Translations under genes and position numbers: made by a program | The notes under the pieces: model-generated | Seen by the model: the letters and a program-made list of their open reading frames with translations, nothing else | What the model was told of the DNA's origin: nothing | The model's database searches: none | In this document: positions 47,556 through 58,310 of the stretch, one piece after another | How positions within the stretch are numbered: the first letter of the stretch is position 1 | Layout of the letters: every line of letters starts with the position of its first letter | Source of the DNA: Trema orientale | Taxonomy: Eukaryota > Streptophyta > Magnoliopsida > Rosales > Cannabaceae | Direction: 5' to 3' | Assembly: GCA_002914845.1 (NCBI GenBank) | Contig: JXTC01000064.1 | Location: 786,372-850,371 of the forward strand | Length of the DNA stretch: 64,000 bases

Positions 47556-50500
47556 CTTCTCTTTCATCCATGTTAATTGGAGTGTAATTGACTTTATTTT
47601 TATGTTTAATGACTTGTTATAGGGCTAGGTTGCACTAGATTATAATAAGATTGGCCATATGGGATTATAGGTCAAAGTATGACTAGTTTTCACCTTCTAA
47701 GCTAGGTTTCACCATTTTAGACTATACTTGGGTACAACGTCGTGAGTATGCTAAGGATGTTTTAGAGCTGGACATATGGAAAGCAATGAGCAAAATACCC
47801 AAAATACCTCTTACAATTTAAGTTATGTCATTTCTTAGTCATTAAGTATCACTTTTTGACTAAATCTGGTCATTTGCTTTCCCTTTCTCTCCATCCATGA
47901 CCTGAGCCTCTTCAATTCCTTCCTACACTTCTCTCAACTCTTCTTATCCATATCCAAGAGTTTCCAAGTGGTAGAATTCAAATTGGAGCTCTAGAAAGCA
48001 AGATAGACCAAAACTAGTCAAGGTAGCTCTACTAAGTTCTTCTTTCTAGGTTTTGTCCATTAATTTCAATTCTCTACTTGTTCCCACTTAAATACTGGTT
48101 TCATCAGGTCCGCTTAAGTTCAGAAATCTATTTCTAAGCCTTGGGAATCAGTTTGGTGGAGACAGAAGGCAAGAACACTAGCAAAGACTCAAATTAGTCA
48201 AGGTGAGGATTATGTTGGATTTTGAATTTGTAATGAGTTTTCTTTATTTCAGCTCTTAAACCTAAGCTATTATTTGACGAATAATGGTCCTAGGAACCCT
48301 TATGTATTGCTGGAAACATAAAATTTAAGTGGAGGATTAATGTTAAACCTAAAGCCCTAAAGTTTGTTATTTATGGAGTTAAGTGTTTTTATGTGTAATA
48401 GATTAAGTTTTCTATGTTTGTAATATGATTTCTTAAATTTGGACTGTATATCTTATTGATCCTATTATCTATTACAATCAATTGGTGGCTGCTTGTGATG
48501 ACACACAAATGTAAAAGTGGTTTTAAACTTGTTTAAACCGAAAAAGAGTTCAAGTGCACTTAAATTGTTCTAAGTGATCCTCTTGATGTGTATATGTGAG
48601 AATTGGATTGTTAATTATTATTGTAGGTTTAAAACCATGAATTTAATCACGTGGGAATATCCTAAAAATAGGGGAAGTGCTGTCCAAATATTTTTAAAAT
48701 GAAATGGCACCATTTAGGAGCAAATGGTCTAGTTTTTACAAAATGATGTGCCATTTTGGATCATTTTGTGTTAATAAACTAGCATTCATATTTTAATACT
48801 TTTAAACAGTTTTTCAATGCTAGTTATTGATTGTCAAGTGCCTTAGGTGATTTATATGCTTCCGAGCCATTTNTATTTGACGAATAATGGTCCTAGGAAC
48901 CCTTATGTATTGCTGGAAACATAAAATTTAAGTGGAGGATTAATGTTAAACCTAAAGCCCTAAAGTTTGTTATTTATGGAGTTAAGTGTTTTTATGTGTA
49001 ATAGATTAAGTTTTCTATGTTTGTAATATGATTTCTTAAATTTGGACTGTATATCTTATTGATCCTATTATCTATTACACTCAATTGGTGGCTGCTTGTG
49101 ATCACACACAAATGTAAAAGTAGTTTTAAACTTGTTTAAACCGAAAAAGAGTTCAAGTGCACTTAAATTGTTCTAAGTGATTCTCTTGATGTGTATATGT
49201 GGGAATTGGATTGTTAATTGTTATTGTGGGTTTAAAACCATGATTTTAATCATGTGGGAATGTCCTAAAAATAGGGGTGGTGCTGTCCAAATATTTTTAA
49301 AATGAAATGGCACCATTTAGGAGCAAATGGTCTAGTTTTGACAAAATGATGTGCCATTTTGGATCATTTTGTGTTAATGAACTAGCATTCATATTTTAAT
49401 ACTTTTAAATAGTTTTTCAATGCTAGTTATTGATTGTCAAGTGCCTTAGGTGATTTATATGCTTCCGAGCCATTTTAAGATCAAGTTTCTTAATTTGGTG
49501 AAAGTTGTCATTTCGGTGTTGTTCAAGTATTTTAATGCATTCTTTTTGTAAAATGTGCATCATGAGTAATAGTAATTTATAACAGGTGATTAGCACACCA
49601 ATCTCTAGAGGATATTGACTCTTTCCACTATCGATTCCTATTCAGGACACGAGGTAAGTAAAGTACTCAACTGCAACACAAGAATTATGTGCTATATAAG
49701 TATCTATTATGTTTCTATGTTTTGCATTTATTCCGGTTATGAGTACGACCATTGGCATTTTGGTTCCAGCATATATATGCTTGGTAATTTTGGTGTGGTA
49801 TTATTATGTATACCATGCATGTTTTATGAAAAAGTTTAAGAAGGGTAATATGATTTATGAAATGCCTTAGTATTATTGTGTAAAACTATTTTATCATAGA
49901 GAAGTTAAGACCAGGTAACTTTCAGAAGGTTTTGTGTCACTGTTACGGCTCAGCGGGATAAATATTTACAGTTTCAGAGTGGCAGCCCCAGGAGAGGGGC
50001 AAGTGTGACAGGATTAGTCACAAGGTTTGCCATAATATTCCTCCTCCGAGTTATATAATATATAACACTACAGTCTCGGGCGGTCTTATCTCTTGAGCTC
50101 GACGGGGTAACGATGGACTAAGGTCAGTGACGAGCCCTACTGTGGTAAGAGCCGGCGGGGGGGAGAACCCCATGGGATATCATTAATTTAGGAAGTCCTG
50201 CAGGTACAGTGCTGAACCAGACAGCGGGCACAAGACAGGGAAGGGTCTAAAGGAAATTATTTATTCTGAATCATTTAAGCAAGCACGGTCATACATTTAA
50301 TTCACGTCATTGAACAATATGTCATCCATTACTTTACTTACTGGGCTGTAGCTCATTATAGTCTTGTGTTACAAGTAATGATTGAGATGACAGCATGAGC
50401 TTGTGAGCTAGAGTAGAGGCCCAACCTTGGTGTTGTAAATATGGATATTTTGACCACATGTGGGGGCCTAATTTGTATATTTTGAGATGTTTTACAGTCT

Positions 50501-50758
50501 CTCAGTGAAGTTATTTTTAGTTCGTCTCTTTTGATACCTATTTACTACCTTTCGTTTTGTAATATATGTATATATTGATCCACACTATGTTTGTAAGTAA
50601 GGTCAGCTATCCGTAGAGTTTTAAAGAAAATAAAAGTTTCAAATTAGCCCGTATTTTTGAAAAAATAAATACATGATTATTTCCCAAAAGTAACGCTTAT
50701 AAATATAAAGTTAATAAATTCCCACTAGTAGTATGTGGATAAAAGGTCGGGCGTTACA
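47556..50758 (+). mobile_element. Ty3/gypsy-type LTR (copy 2), start missing
   Basis: Homologous to 4570-6350 and extending further to a clear LTR end, GGTCGGGCGTTACA at 50745-50758. That end motif suits Tekay/Del-type LTRs. It includes a 602 bp segment present twice around an N. No coding sequence: the frame 49615-49839 is chance. The start is lost at the junction with the truncated copia LTR. Confidence 0.7.
48271..49475. repeat. 602 bp segment repeated around a single N
   Basis: 48271-48872 and 48874-49475 are both exactly 602 bp, start tatttgacgaataatgg, end tccgagccattt, and differ at only a modest number of scattered bases, with no indel seen. The one N in the window is at 48873 between them. 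The related copy at 4852-5390 has this segment once. Confidence 0.95.
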
Positions 50759-50779
50759 AAGGAGATTTTGGTTCTTTTA

Positions 50780-51900
50780 ATACACGAATTCCTTGCATAA
50801 GTCATTATGAGTTCGAAAAAAAAATTCAAAGAATTTATACGAATTCAAAGTTCAAAGAATTTCAATAAGAACTAGTAGGAAAATTGTATTGTGAGTTGTC
50901 TTTATGTCGTTAAAATGATGCAGATTCAGAATTTATAGTCGATGAAGATCTAGTATTTGGTGATGTTAATAAATGTGTTTCTTTTAGAGTTCGCTGTAAT
51001 GTGGAACATTGTGAGGTTAATTGCAATTGTTGACTATTTCAATTTCGAGGAATATTGTACCATCATGCCATTGCAGTACTAATACGTAAAAAAAGTTTTT
51101 CGGATTCTAGAGAAGTACATTTTAAGGTGGAGGAGGAAAGATGTAACAAGATATCATACTAAAGTAAAAATAGGATATGTTGATTGGAGTTTCAAGCCTG
51201 AATTGCGCAGGTTTAATAATTTGTGTAATTTATTTTATGAGGTGGCAAACTCAGCAGAAGAGAATGATGAAAAATATAATATGGCTACCACAATGATAGA
51301 TGAAACTAAAATGAAGCTGAATAAAGGAGATTCTGAAAGTTAGATATGAATGACCAACTTAGTTGGTGAGACAACAAGCACTAAGGAGGATAATGGTGCT
51401 TTAAAGGAAAATGATATTATTACTGATCCACGAGTAGTGAGAAGTAAAGGTCGTCCTCCATCGAAGTGCAAGCAATCTAAGTGCGATGAAATTGTCCAAA
51501 AGAGAAGGGAGAAGAGAAGGTGTACAAAAGCTAATGATAAAAAGACAACAGGTAAGGTATGAAAAATTAATTAATTTCAGTTTTACTTTCCTATCCCGAA
51601 TAATCTTGAGATAATTATTATGTTACAACTTTTAAGGTACAGAACTTAGAAAAGGCTAAAGTTATGTATAATTATGGAACTCCTAATGCATCCCCAAATT
51701 TGGCTCCTCCTAATGTGAGTACTTAAATAGTTTTTTTTTCCTTTCATTTTTCTATTTTTTTTTTCTAGTCATCGTTATTTGTCAATTTTAATTTTATTTT
51801 TTTCTATATATTGATAACTATTTTTTTACAAGTATATAACATCATAGTTTTATAATATGTGTAGGACGATAAGAATTTACAAAACGACCTGCAAAGAGAT
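50780..51900 (+). pseudogene. FAR1/FRS-like gene, 3' part, broken
   Basis: Pieces in several frames match the C-terminal half of FAR-RED IMPAIRED RESPONSE 1 / FAR1-related proteins, MULE-transposase-derived plant transcription factors. Seen are KFKEFQ near 50850, the SWIM-type zinc finger region near 51020-51080 (CNC, a stop, then LFQFRGILYHHAIAVL), LRRWRKDVTRYHTKVKIGYVDW near 51125-51190, and RRFNNLCNLFYEVANSAEEN. The frame 51350-51562 carries the basic tail DPRVVRSKGRPPSKCKQSK. In the SWIM finger CxCx(n)CxH the third Cys is Tyr, and a stop follows the second Cys. The N-terminal DNA-binding and transposase-like domains are missing at the LTR boundary near 50758. Confidence 0.8.
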
Positions 51901-54704
51901 GAAAACTTGGTTTTTACGAGCCAATGATGCTGCCATTAACAGTTTCTTGCATAACAAATCGTGATATTGCTAACAAAAGTCTCTCGTATTAGTGGATCTT
52001 GTTATTTTTTTGGATATTAGTGAACAATATTTTTCCTTTTTTATTTCCACTAAGAGAAACAAAATTTGATGTAATGGATCATGCATCAAGTAATTGATCT
52101 ATTGTGTCCTTTTAATATTAAGGCAAGGTGTTTTTCTTTCTTTCTTTTTTTTTGGTTATTATCACAAGAGACCATAATTATTCATTAGTGTAGAGCTCAT
52201 ATGAATTTCAAGGATCATGCCAATAAAAAGTCTAGATTTATCACTCGTATAGTTTTGTTTTGATGGTCTAATAATGTCTGCTTTCTAGCAGAGAGCCTAT
52301 TTTTGATAAACTGTTGTCGTTACCAAATTTATTACCAAATGTACCAATGAAAGGATTCTAAGACGATATTTTATAATGAAGATTAATGTAAAGAAAATGA
52401 TTGCATCTCTTTCTATTGGCTGCTTATCAATTGTAGTTGCTAACAACTGACTATAATAGCTCTATAATCTAAGTATACATTCATTTAAAACTCTCGGTAA
52501 GAAGGACAACTATTGCTGAAATTTTGGACTGTAACTTTGACAAAACAATTTTTAACAACTTTTGGCGACTAAAAAACTGATAGTGAACATTAGGAATTTC
52601 CTATAGTTATGAAGAATACAAAATTCCATCTCTGCATCTGCATAGACAAAAGAATACATATTTATTCAACTAGGTTATACGATACAAACAAATTTGGCAG
52701 AAATGTGAGCTACTAAAACAAGTTGAATCATAGAAAGAGGAGTTGAACAAAATTTCTAGTCCAAATAAAGGCTGGCAGGTCAATCATAACAAGTTAGAGA
52801 GAAGGCTTGCAAATGATCACAATCATGCCCGATCTCCAAACAACACCATATATATATGTATATTGAAATAAAAGATTACCAAAAAATAATCAACCAAAAA
52901 TGCAATACAGCTCTTATTTGCAAGACAACATGCTGATCAAATAAATCACAAAGCTCCTTATTAAAAATCCGTATATAAAAATGAAAAACTAACCAAAGAA
53001 AAAAAGAGGAACTCTGTAATACCTTATTCAAAAGAGGAAATTCTTTTGGGGTTACTTCACGACCTAATGATTCACAATTTCCTTTTCTCTGTTCTTATTT
53101 TTCAGTCTAGATAAATTTTAACAATCACTAGATAAACTTAGTCTTCCTAGTGTAGTATGCTACTGTTATTCTACTTTCTAGTGAAACTATTAGCATGTAT
53201 TTATTTAATCTATATGATCCACTAAGATAGCTCCATTTGACTATGACTGGAATTGAATTTGTGGCAATGTAATTTAATTAGCTTCTTGACATATATAAAT
53301 CTGATCAGTGTGATAAGCAAAATCAAAGTTTTAGTTATTTGAAAAAAAAAATGTATTAAATGATTAAAAAATTCAAATGAGGAATTATTCCAATCTCATT
53401 GACTTTATTTAATATCGATGCCTATAGAATCTATATGTATATACATATCTATTGTCTACCAATGAAAATAACAATAAGAAAAAGATTATCAGAAAGAAAA
53501 ATGAAAGAGAAAGGGATTACACAAACTTACCACTAATTCAATATCTATTGAAGGGGATTTTTGCTTCACGACCTAAAGATTCAAACCTTCCTCTTCTCTG
53601 TTCTTGTTTTTCAGTCTATTCATCTTCTTCCTCTCCTCTTTCTCAATTCTAAAATTTTGTAGGTAGAGCCCATTCAATAAAGAAATAAAAAATCGTCCAG
53701 GGGGAGATGAAACGATGGGCTTGGGCTCTTTTTTTTATTTTCCTTTTTGTAAAGTGTTTTGTGAAATAGTACAGAATAAAGGGTGTATTTGCAAAATAAT
53801 TTAGTATTTTATAGTTGTTAATGTGGCAAATGAGATGGATTGCCATCTCATGTGCCATCTCACTTGGTATTAAAAAGTTGGTACAATTTTTGGGATATTT
53901 AGTATTATCCATATATTTATGGTTATGTGTAGGTATTTTTTTTTTTAATCATTGGATCATCATCTAATGGTAATCCAATGACTATAATGAGGTATATGAA
54001 AAGACGTACATTATTAATGCTATTTCTTACTCTTACTTTTTATTATTAAAAAAATGTGCATGATAAATTTTTATTAGCCAAAATGATACCTGTGTATAAA
54101 TAAAAAATAAATACCTACTAAATTAGTGCCCTATATGTATATGCATATATATATATATATGAAAGCTAGTACAATAGAGTTAATTATCAGAATTATTATT
54201 GGAGTCTGACCCAAAATTGATTTCTCTAGTGGTAGAGAATAAAAAATATGTATTGGAGCATATTTTGATCCGAGCAAAATAAATAAATTAAAAAAAAAAA
54301 ACTAGGTGATGGCTATTGTGGGACTTTAATATTGAAAATTATTGATCTAGATTTGTGAATATTTGCGGAGACTAATTTGAGCGAGGAATGATCTTGGATA
54401 TACTCCTTTTTGTGATTTTACTAAAACAGTTTTTCATTCAAATGTGAATTATATTCTCTAAAAAGTTCAGTAGGTTAAAATATTAGAGATAATTGTATCT
54501 TATTTTGTTACTAACCCCCGCTTCCGGACGTGACACTCCAATATTATATCTCAATGTGATTTTTAATTTTTCATATTTTCGTCATATATTTCTAATTTTA
54601 AGTTCTCAACGTTCAGTTATTTATATATGCAAAAAATTTCTCACATTTGTGTATATAAATATCTTGGATTTCCAGCTATTCTGGATAAAAATAAGAAATA
54701 AGTA
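51901..54704. other. AT-rich DNA without a recognisable gene
   Basis: No supported gene. A ~50 bp block (ttcacgacctaatgattcacaa...ttttcagtctag) at about 53056-53107 recurs at 53567-53618, giving two diverged copies about 510 bp apart. Short frames at 53452-53652, 53649-53912 and 54493-54714 have no recognisable domain. Microsatellites: a TTTC/T-rich run near 52130-52155 and a TA run near 54145-54160. Confidence 0.45.
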
Positions 54705-54814
54705 TTCACTATGATTAAGGAGAGGGTCTAGAAAAAAACTTCAACTCTGGAGGGCTAAATTGTTTTCCATTGGTAGGAAGGAGGTTTTGATTAAGGCTGT
54801 AGTGATGGTGTTCC
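54705..54814 (+). pseudogene. LINE (L1-type) reverse transcriptase fragment
   Basis: A short stretch reads, with one stop and one frame change, MIKERV, then LQLWRAKLFSIGRKEVLIKA. This is the conserved region after the RT catalytic core in plant L1-type LINEs (usually RVWKKLQGWKEKLLS...GKEVLIKAV). It ends abruptly at the copia LTR fragment starting at 54815. Confidence 0.7.
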
Positions 54815-55045
54815 TGTTGGAATAATGTCCTATAAAGCTGTTTATTGTTATCACATTATAAACAATATTTATCGGATTATTTATTATCTATTTTGTCATT
54901 AAAAAATTCCATATTATGAATTTTTATTTCATTTATATTCCATTGATATACGTATGATGTCTATGTTTATCTTATGCAAATATCTAAAAGATTCCGAGAC
55001 ATGTAATGAGTAATAAAGAATTATTCATATGACGAATTTATATCT
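54815..55045 (+). mobile_element. Copia LTR fragment, same family as 38535-40139
   Basis: Starts TGTTGGAATAATGTCCTATA and stays alignable with the minus-strand start of the 38535-40139 LTR through gtctatgtttatcttatgca and the gagtaataaagaattattc segment, then diverges near 55045. It starts exactly at the LTR terminus, so it inserted as an element end, here into LINE sequence. The remainder of the LTR is gone. Confidence 0.8.
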
Positions 55046-55199
55046 TCCGTTTATGGAAAGAAGTTTTAGACTTCAGTTTTAGGCCCTTTGCTTACTTTTT
55101 AAACCGAAGAAAAGCGATGAAATGAAACGTTATAACTAGGAAAAATTGTTCACTGCTAATACTTATATGGGAAATTGGGCCCTTCACAGCATTTTAGAA

Positions 55200-55510
55200 A
55201 CAAAATTTGATAAATACGTAGGTATGTGTATTTTTAGGTCTGGTTTTAAAACATTATTTAGAATTAAAAATGTTATTTTTTTTAAATACTAATTAGTAAC
55301 TGATAATCAGTTTCTAGAAACTAGTAATTAATAACTAAATATATTTATAATTGGTATATAACCGGGTAAACAGTAAGTAGTTTTTAGAAAGTAAGTGGTT
55401 TGTAAAAATGGATAACTTGTAATCATTTTAAAAAAAAGTATTTTTTAAATATATTTTAAAAGTGATATTTTGCTAATAAAAATCATACAAAAATTAAAAA
55501 AAAATAAAAA
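55200..55510. repeat. Fold-back element, diverged copy C
   Basis: Shares with 2746-3150 and 62805-63175 the order: an A/T-rich block with tatttag, short inverted motifs (gtttctagaaactagta, accgggtaaacagtaag), then ttttaaaagtgatattttgctaataaaaatcatac. More worn than the other copies. Confidence 0.5.
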
Positions 55511-56117
55511 ACTGGCATCTGTATTTTTTTTTAATTCTTTTTTATTTTTATAGGTAAAAGCCTTGGAAACCGTACATATAATACATATTTCTATACAGGT
55601 AGTTTTTATCTTTCTGTTACCTTTTCTTTCCTGGCATTTCCGTTTCATGCACACATGATGTTTGATTCTTTATATATACTTTATATACTTGGACTGTGTT
55701 TCTTATCCCATTAATATAATGCTTTGTACACCTAATCAGTACATATAATCCAACAAATGATACGTTTCCACTAAACAGCGTTATAAAGAAGCATCTAGAA
55801 TTTTTTTAAATTCTCTCTTAACAAAACAAAACAAAACAAAACAGAACAGCTATGAATGAAACCATGAAAGTGTCGTCTTTCCCGATAGAATAAAAACTAA
55901 TAATTAAAAGACAAAACATTGAAAGTGGGTATATGAGCGAGACATCCATTATGCATAAAAATGAACAAATATACCCTTAGAGCAATTGGCATACATTTAT
56001 TTCATCTCATCATGGCCTCTATCTAGATCAGCCCAACGGCATAAGAAGAAAAAGAAAAAAGAAAAAAAAAAAAAAAAAAAAAAGAGGAGCAAGATAAGGA
56101 ATTAAGAGAAAAACCAA
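55511..56117. promoter_or_regulatory. 5' flank of BAHD gene 2
   Basis: AT-rich upstream region. A TATATATA-type stretch lies at 55668-55690, rather far (about 430 bp) from the start codon. An AACAA/AAACA microsatellite lies at 55818-55846. A purine-only tract of about 40 bases, mostly A, at 56042-56095 probably lies in the 5' untranslated region. I see no convincing core promoter closer to the gene. Confidence 0.35.
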
Positions 56118-57467
56118 ATGGCGGTGGTAGTGACGATAAAGGGCTGCCATATGGTAAAGCCAGCAGAGGCAACGTGGAGAGGTTGCCTGTCTCTGTCAGA
56201 ATTAGATCAATCTGGTGCTATAATTCATCTACCAACTATCCATTTTTATAGACAACCTCCGTTAAGCTGGCTAACACCGTCAGATCTCATCACCACCACC
56301 CTCAAAGAATCGCTGAGTCGAGCTCTAGTTCCTTTCTATCCACTTGCCGGCCGATTGCGGCGCATCGACGGAGGCCGTTTCGAACTCGACTGCAACGCCT
56401 TAGGGGTTCAGTTTATAGAAGCTGAGTCCGACTCAAAACTTGACAAATGCTTGGGAACTGACTTGTCTCCTTCTCCTTCGGCTGATCAATATCGACACCT
56501 TAGACCAACTATAGACTACAATGTTCCAATTGAGGTACGGCCTGTCACGATAGTCCAACTCACGAGATTCGCTTGCGGGGGCATAGCCCTGTCCTTGAGC
56601 ATTTCTCATGCCGTTATTGATGCCCAAAGTATGGCTAACTTTCTTTCGGAGTGGGCCGGTCTTGCCCGGGGTGAGGCATGTGTAAGGACGAGGGTGCCGT
56701 GTCATGACCGTAGCGTCCTTGGAGCCGGACAGCCCCCGGCAGGGCTTGCCGCCAGTAATTATGACCATACTGCAGAGTTCAATCAATTGCTGGTCTTGGC
56801 GGAGAGCACAAAGAAAAATGCTAAGAAGGCAAGCACCCTAAGCCTTAGCAAGGAGCAAATGGAGATACTGAAGGCGACGGCGAACGAGTACCGAGATAGC
56901 ACGACTCGTGCCTATACTCGTTACGAGGCATTGACAGGACACATCTGGCGATGCGCGTGTTTAGCCCGTAAGCACGAGACCGAACAGCCGACTGGTTTAG
57001 CCATCTACGTCGACGTGCGCAACCGCTTACAACCGCCGCTGCCAAGCGGCTACTTTGGTAACACTGCGATCGGCGTGACCGCCACCAGTACTGCGGGCGC
57101 GTTGATGTCGAAACCATTAGGATTCGCAGCAAGTAGAGTGAGAGGAGCCATAGATAAGGTGACAAACGAGTACATCTGGTCATATATTGATCATTTGAAG
57201 AATCAGTCCGACTTGACAAAGTTACAAGATCTTTTTATCTACGGGAACCCTAACATGGGTGTTGCGAGTTGGACGAGGCTGCCCATTTACGGCATAGATT
57301 TTGGATGGGGAAAGGAAGTCTATACAGGTCCTGGAAGCCAGCGTATTGATGGAGATGTGGTGATTCTCTCTAGTTCCACTGGTGATGGATCTCTGCTTGT
57401 GGCTGTGTGTTTAGAAGCTATTTACATGGATTCATTCGAGAAGCACTTCTACGATATGATATCGTGA
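56118..57467 (+). CDS. BAHD acyltransferase, SHT-like (gene 2)
   Basis: A single 449-residue frame, full length for the family. The catalytic HAVID (HXXXD) is at residues 164-168 and DFGWG at 394-398. VKPAEATWRGCLSLSE (13-28), PFYPLAGRLRR (72-82), EQPTGLAIYVDVRNR and PPLPSGYFGNTA agree with SHT-like BAHD enzymes, which acylate polyamines or related acceptors from hydroxycinnamoyl-CoA. The substrate cannot be read from the sequence. The first ATG (accaaATGGCGG) is used; it gives a slightly longer N-terminus than some relatives, and the inner Met at residue 12 is a possible alternative. No intron or disabling change is seen. Compared with gene 1 it is about 17 residues shorter, mainly because the region between the catalytic and DFGWG motifs is shorter. 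Confidence 0.93.
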   Translation: MAVVVTIKGCHMVKPAEATWRGCLSLSELDQSGAIIHLPTIHFYRQPPLSWLTPSDLITTTLKESLSRALVPFYPLAGRLRRIDGGRFELDCNALGVQFIEAESDSKLDKCLGTDLSPSPSADQYRHLRPTIDYNVPIEVRPVTIVQLTRFACGGIALSLSISHAVIDAQSMANFLSEWAGLARGEACVRTRVPCHDRSVLGAGQPPAGLAASNYDHTAEFNQLLVLAESTKKNAKKASTLSLSKEQMEILKATANEYRDSTTRAYTRYEALTGHIWRCACLARKHETEQPTGLAIYVDVRNRLQPPLPSGYFGNTAIGVTATSTAGALMSKPLGFAASRVRGAIDKVTNEYIWSYIDHLKNQSDLTKLQDLFIYGNPNMGVASWTRLPIYGIDFGWGKEVYTGPGSQRIDGDVVILSSSTGDGSLLVAVCLEAIYMDSFEKHFYDMIS

Positions 57468-57490
57468 GTTAATGATTCATAACTGATATT

Positions 57491-57849
57491 GACCCGTTTG
57501 GTTCGCCCATTTGAACGTGCGTATTTAAATAAAAATTGTGGAATGTGTTATAATTAGAATAAGAGATATTTAAATGAAAAAAAATAGTGGAATGGGTTAT
57601 AATTAAAATAGGAGCATTGGAATGGACCATTCAAAAACACTTCTCCTCTCCATTCTTATTCAAGACACAACAAAACCATTCCAATGGTTAATTTTTCTGA
57701 TGGACTATTTGAATAGAAAAAATGATTTGTTGAAACAAACACACATTCTAAAGATCATTTGAATGGAAAAACTAGAATTATTGAAACAAATACTTATTCA
57801 AATGGGTTTTTCATTCTAATAGAATAGAATAGTTGAAACAAACGGAGCC
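57491..57849. mobile_element. MITE, Tourist/PIF-like, 359 bp, just after BAHD gene 2
   Basis: The left end GACCCGTTTGGTTCG and right end GAAACAAACGGAGCC are inverted copies in the common plant pattern GGCTCCGTTTGTTTC. ATT flanks both ends (57488-57490, 57850-57852), a 3 bp duplication. The interior repeats attcaaatgg- and gaatgg-type motifs. The ends fit Tourist-like MITEs, although the usual target is TWA. No coding sequence. Confidence 0.75.
57528..57533 (+). terminator. Candidate poly(A) signal of BAHD gene 2, inside the MITE
   Basis: AATAAA about 60 bp after the stop codon. It lies within the MITE at 57491-57849, so the transposon may supply the mRNA 3' end. Confidence 0.45.
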
Positions 57850-58310
57850 ATTATTATTCTTCGAGTTTAGTTCGGCCTTTTCTTTTGTTTTTATTTGTTT
57901 TTGAATAAAAGGAGCCCGGTACATCATTTTATATGAATGTTCAACTTTCCAGCTAAAATTTATCGAATAAAAAAAGTACGCCAAATGAAGGGGGAAAAAA
58001 TGTCTAGCTTAATCAGCAAATTCCATAACAAAGTCCTCATTAACAATTTTCTCAAGTGTTTAGATTACCGAAATCGAACCAAATTAGTTATTTTTAAAAG
58101 ATAATTTGACTATTCCAACAAGACTAGTTCTGCTATTTTGAGTGCTTTTATTTTTTCACTTATTTATTTATTTATTTTGGTGCAAACAACTCAATTCAAA
58201 TAACTAATATGGAAATAAAATTTTTCATTTCTAAAAACAAACAGTCGAAATTGATATTTTACTAAAACATAAGGATGCTTTTGATACTTTATCAAATAAT
58301 TATTGGACAA
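57850..58310. other. AT-rich spacer, no gene
   Basis: Featureless AT-rich DNA between the MITE and the long-TIR element. Confidence 0.4.
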
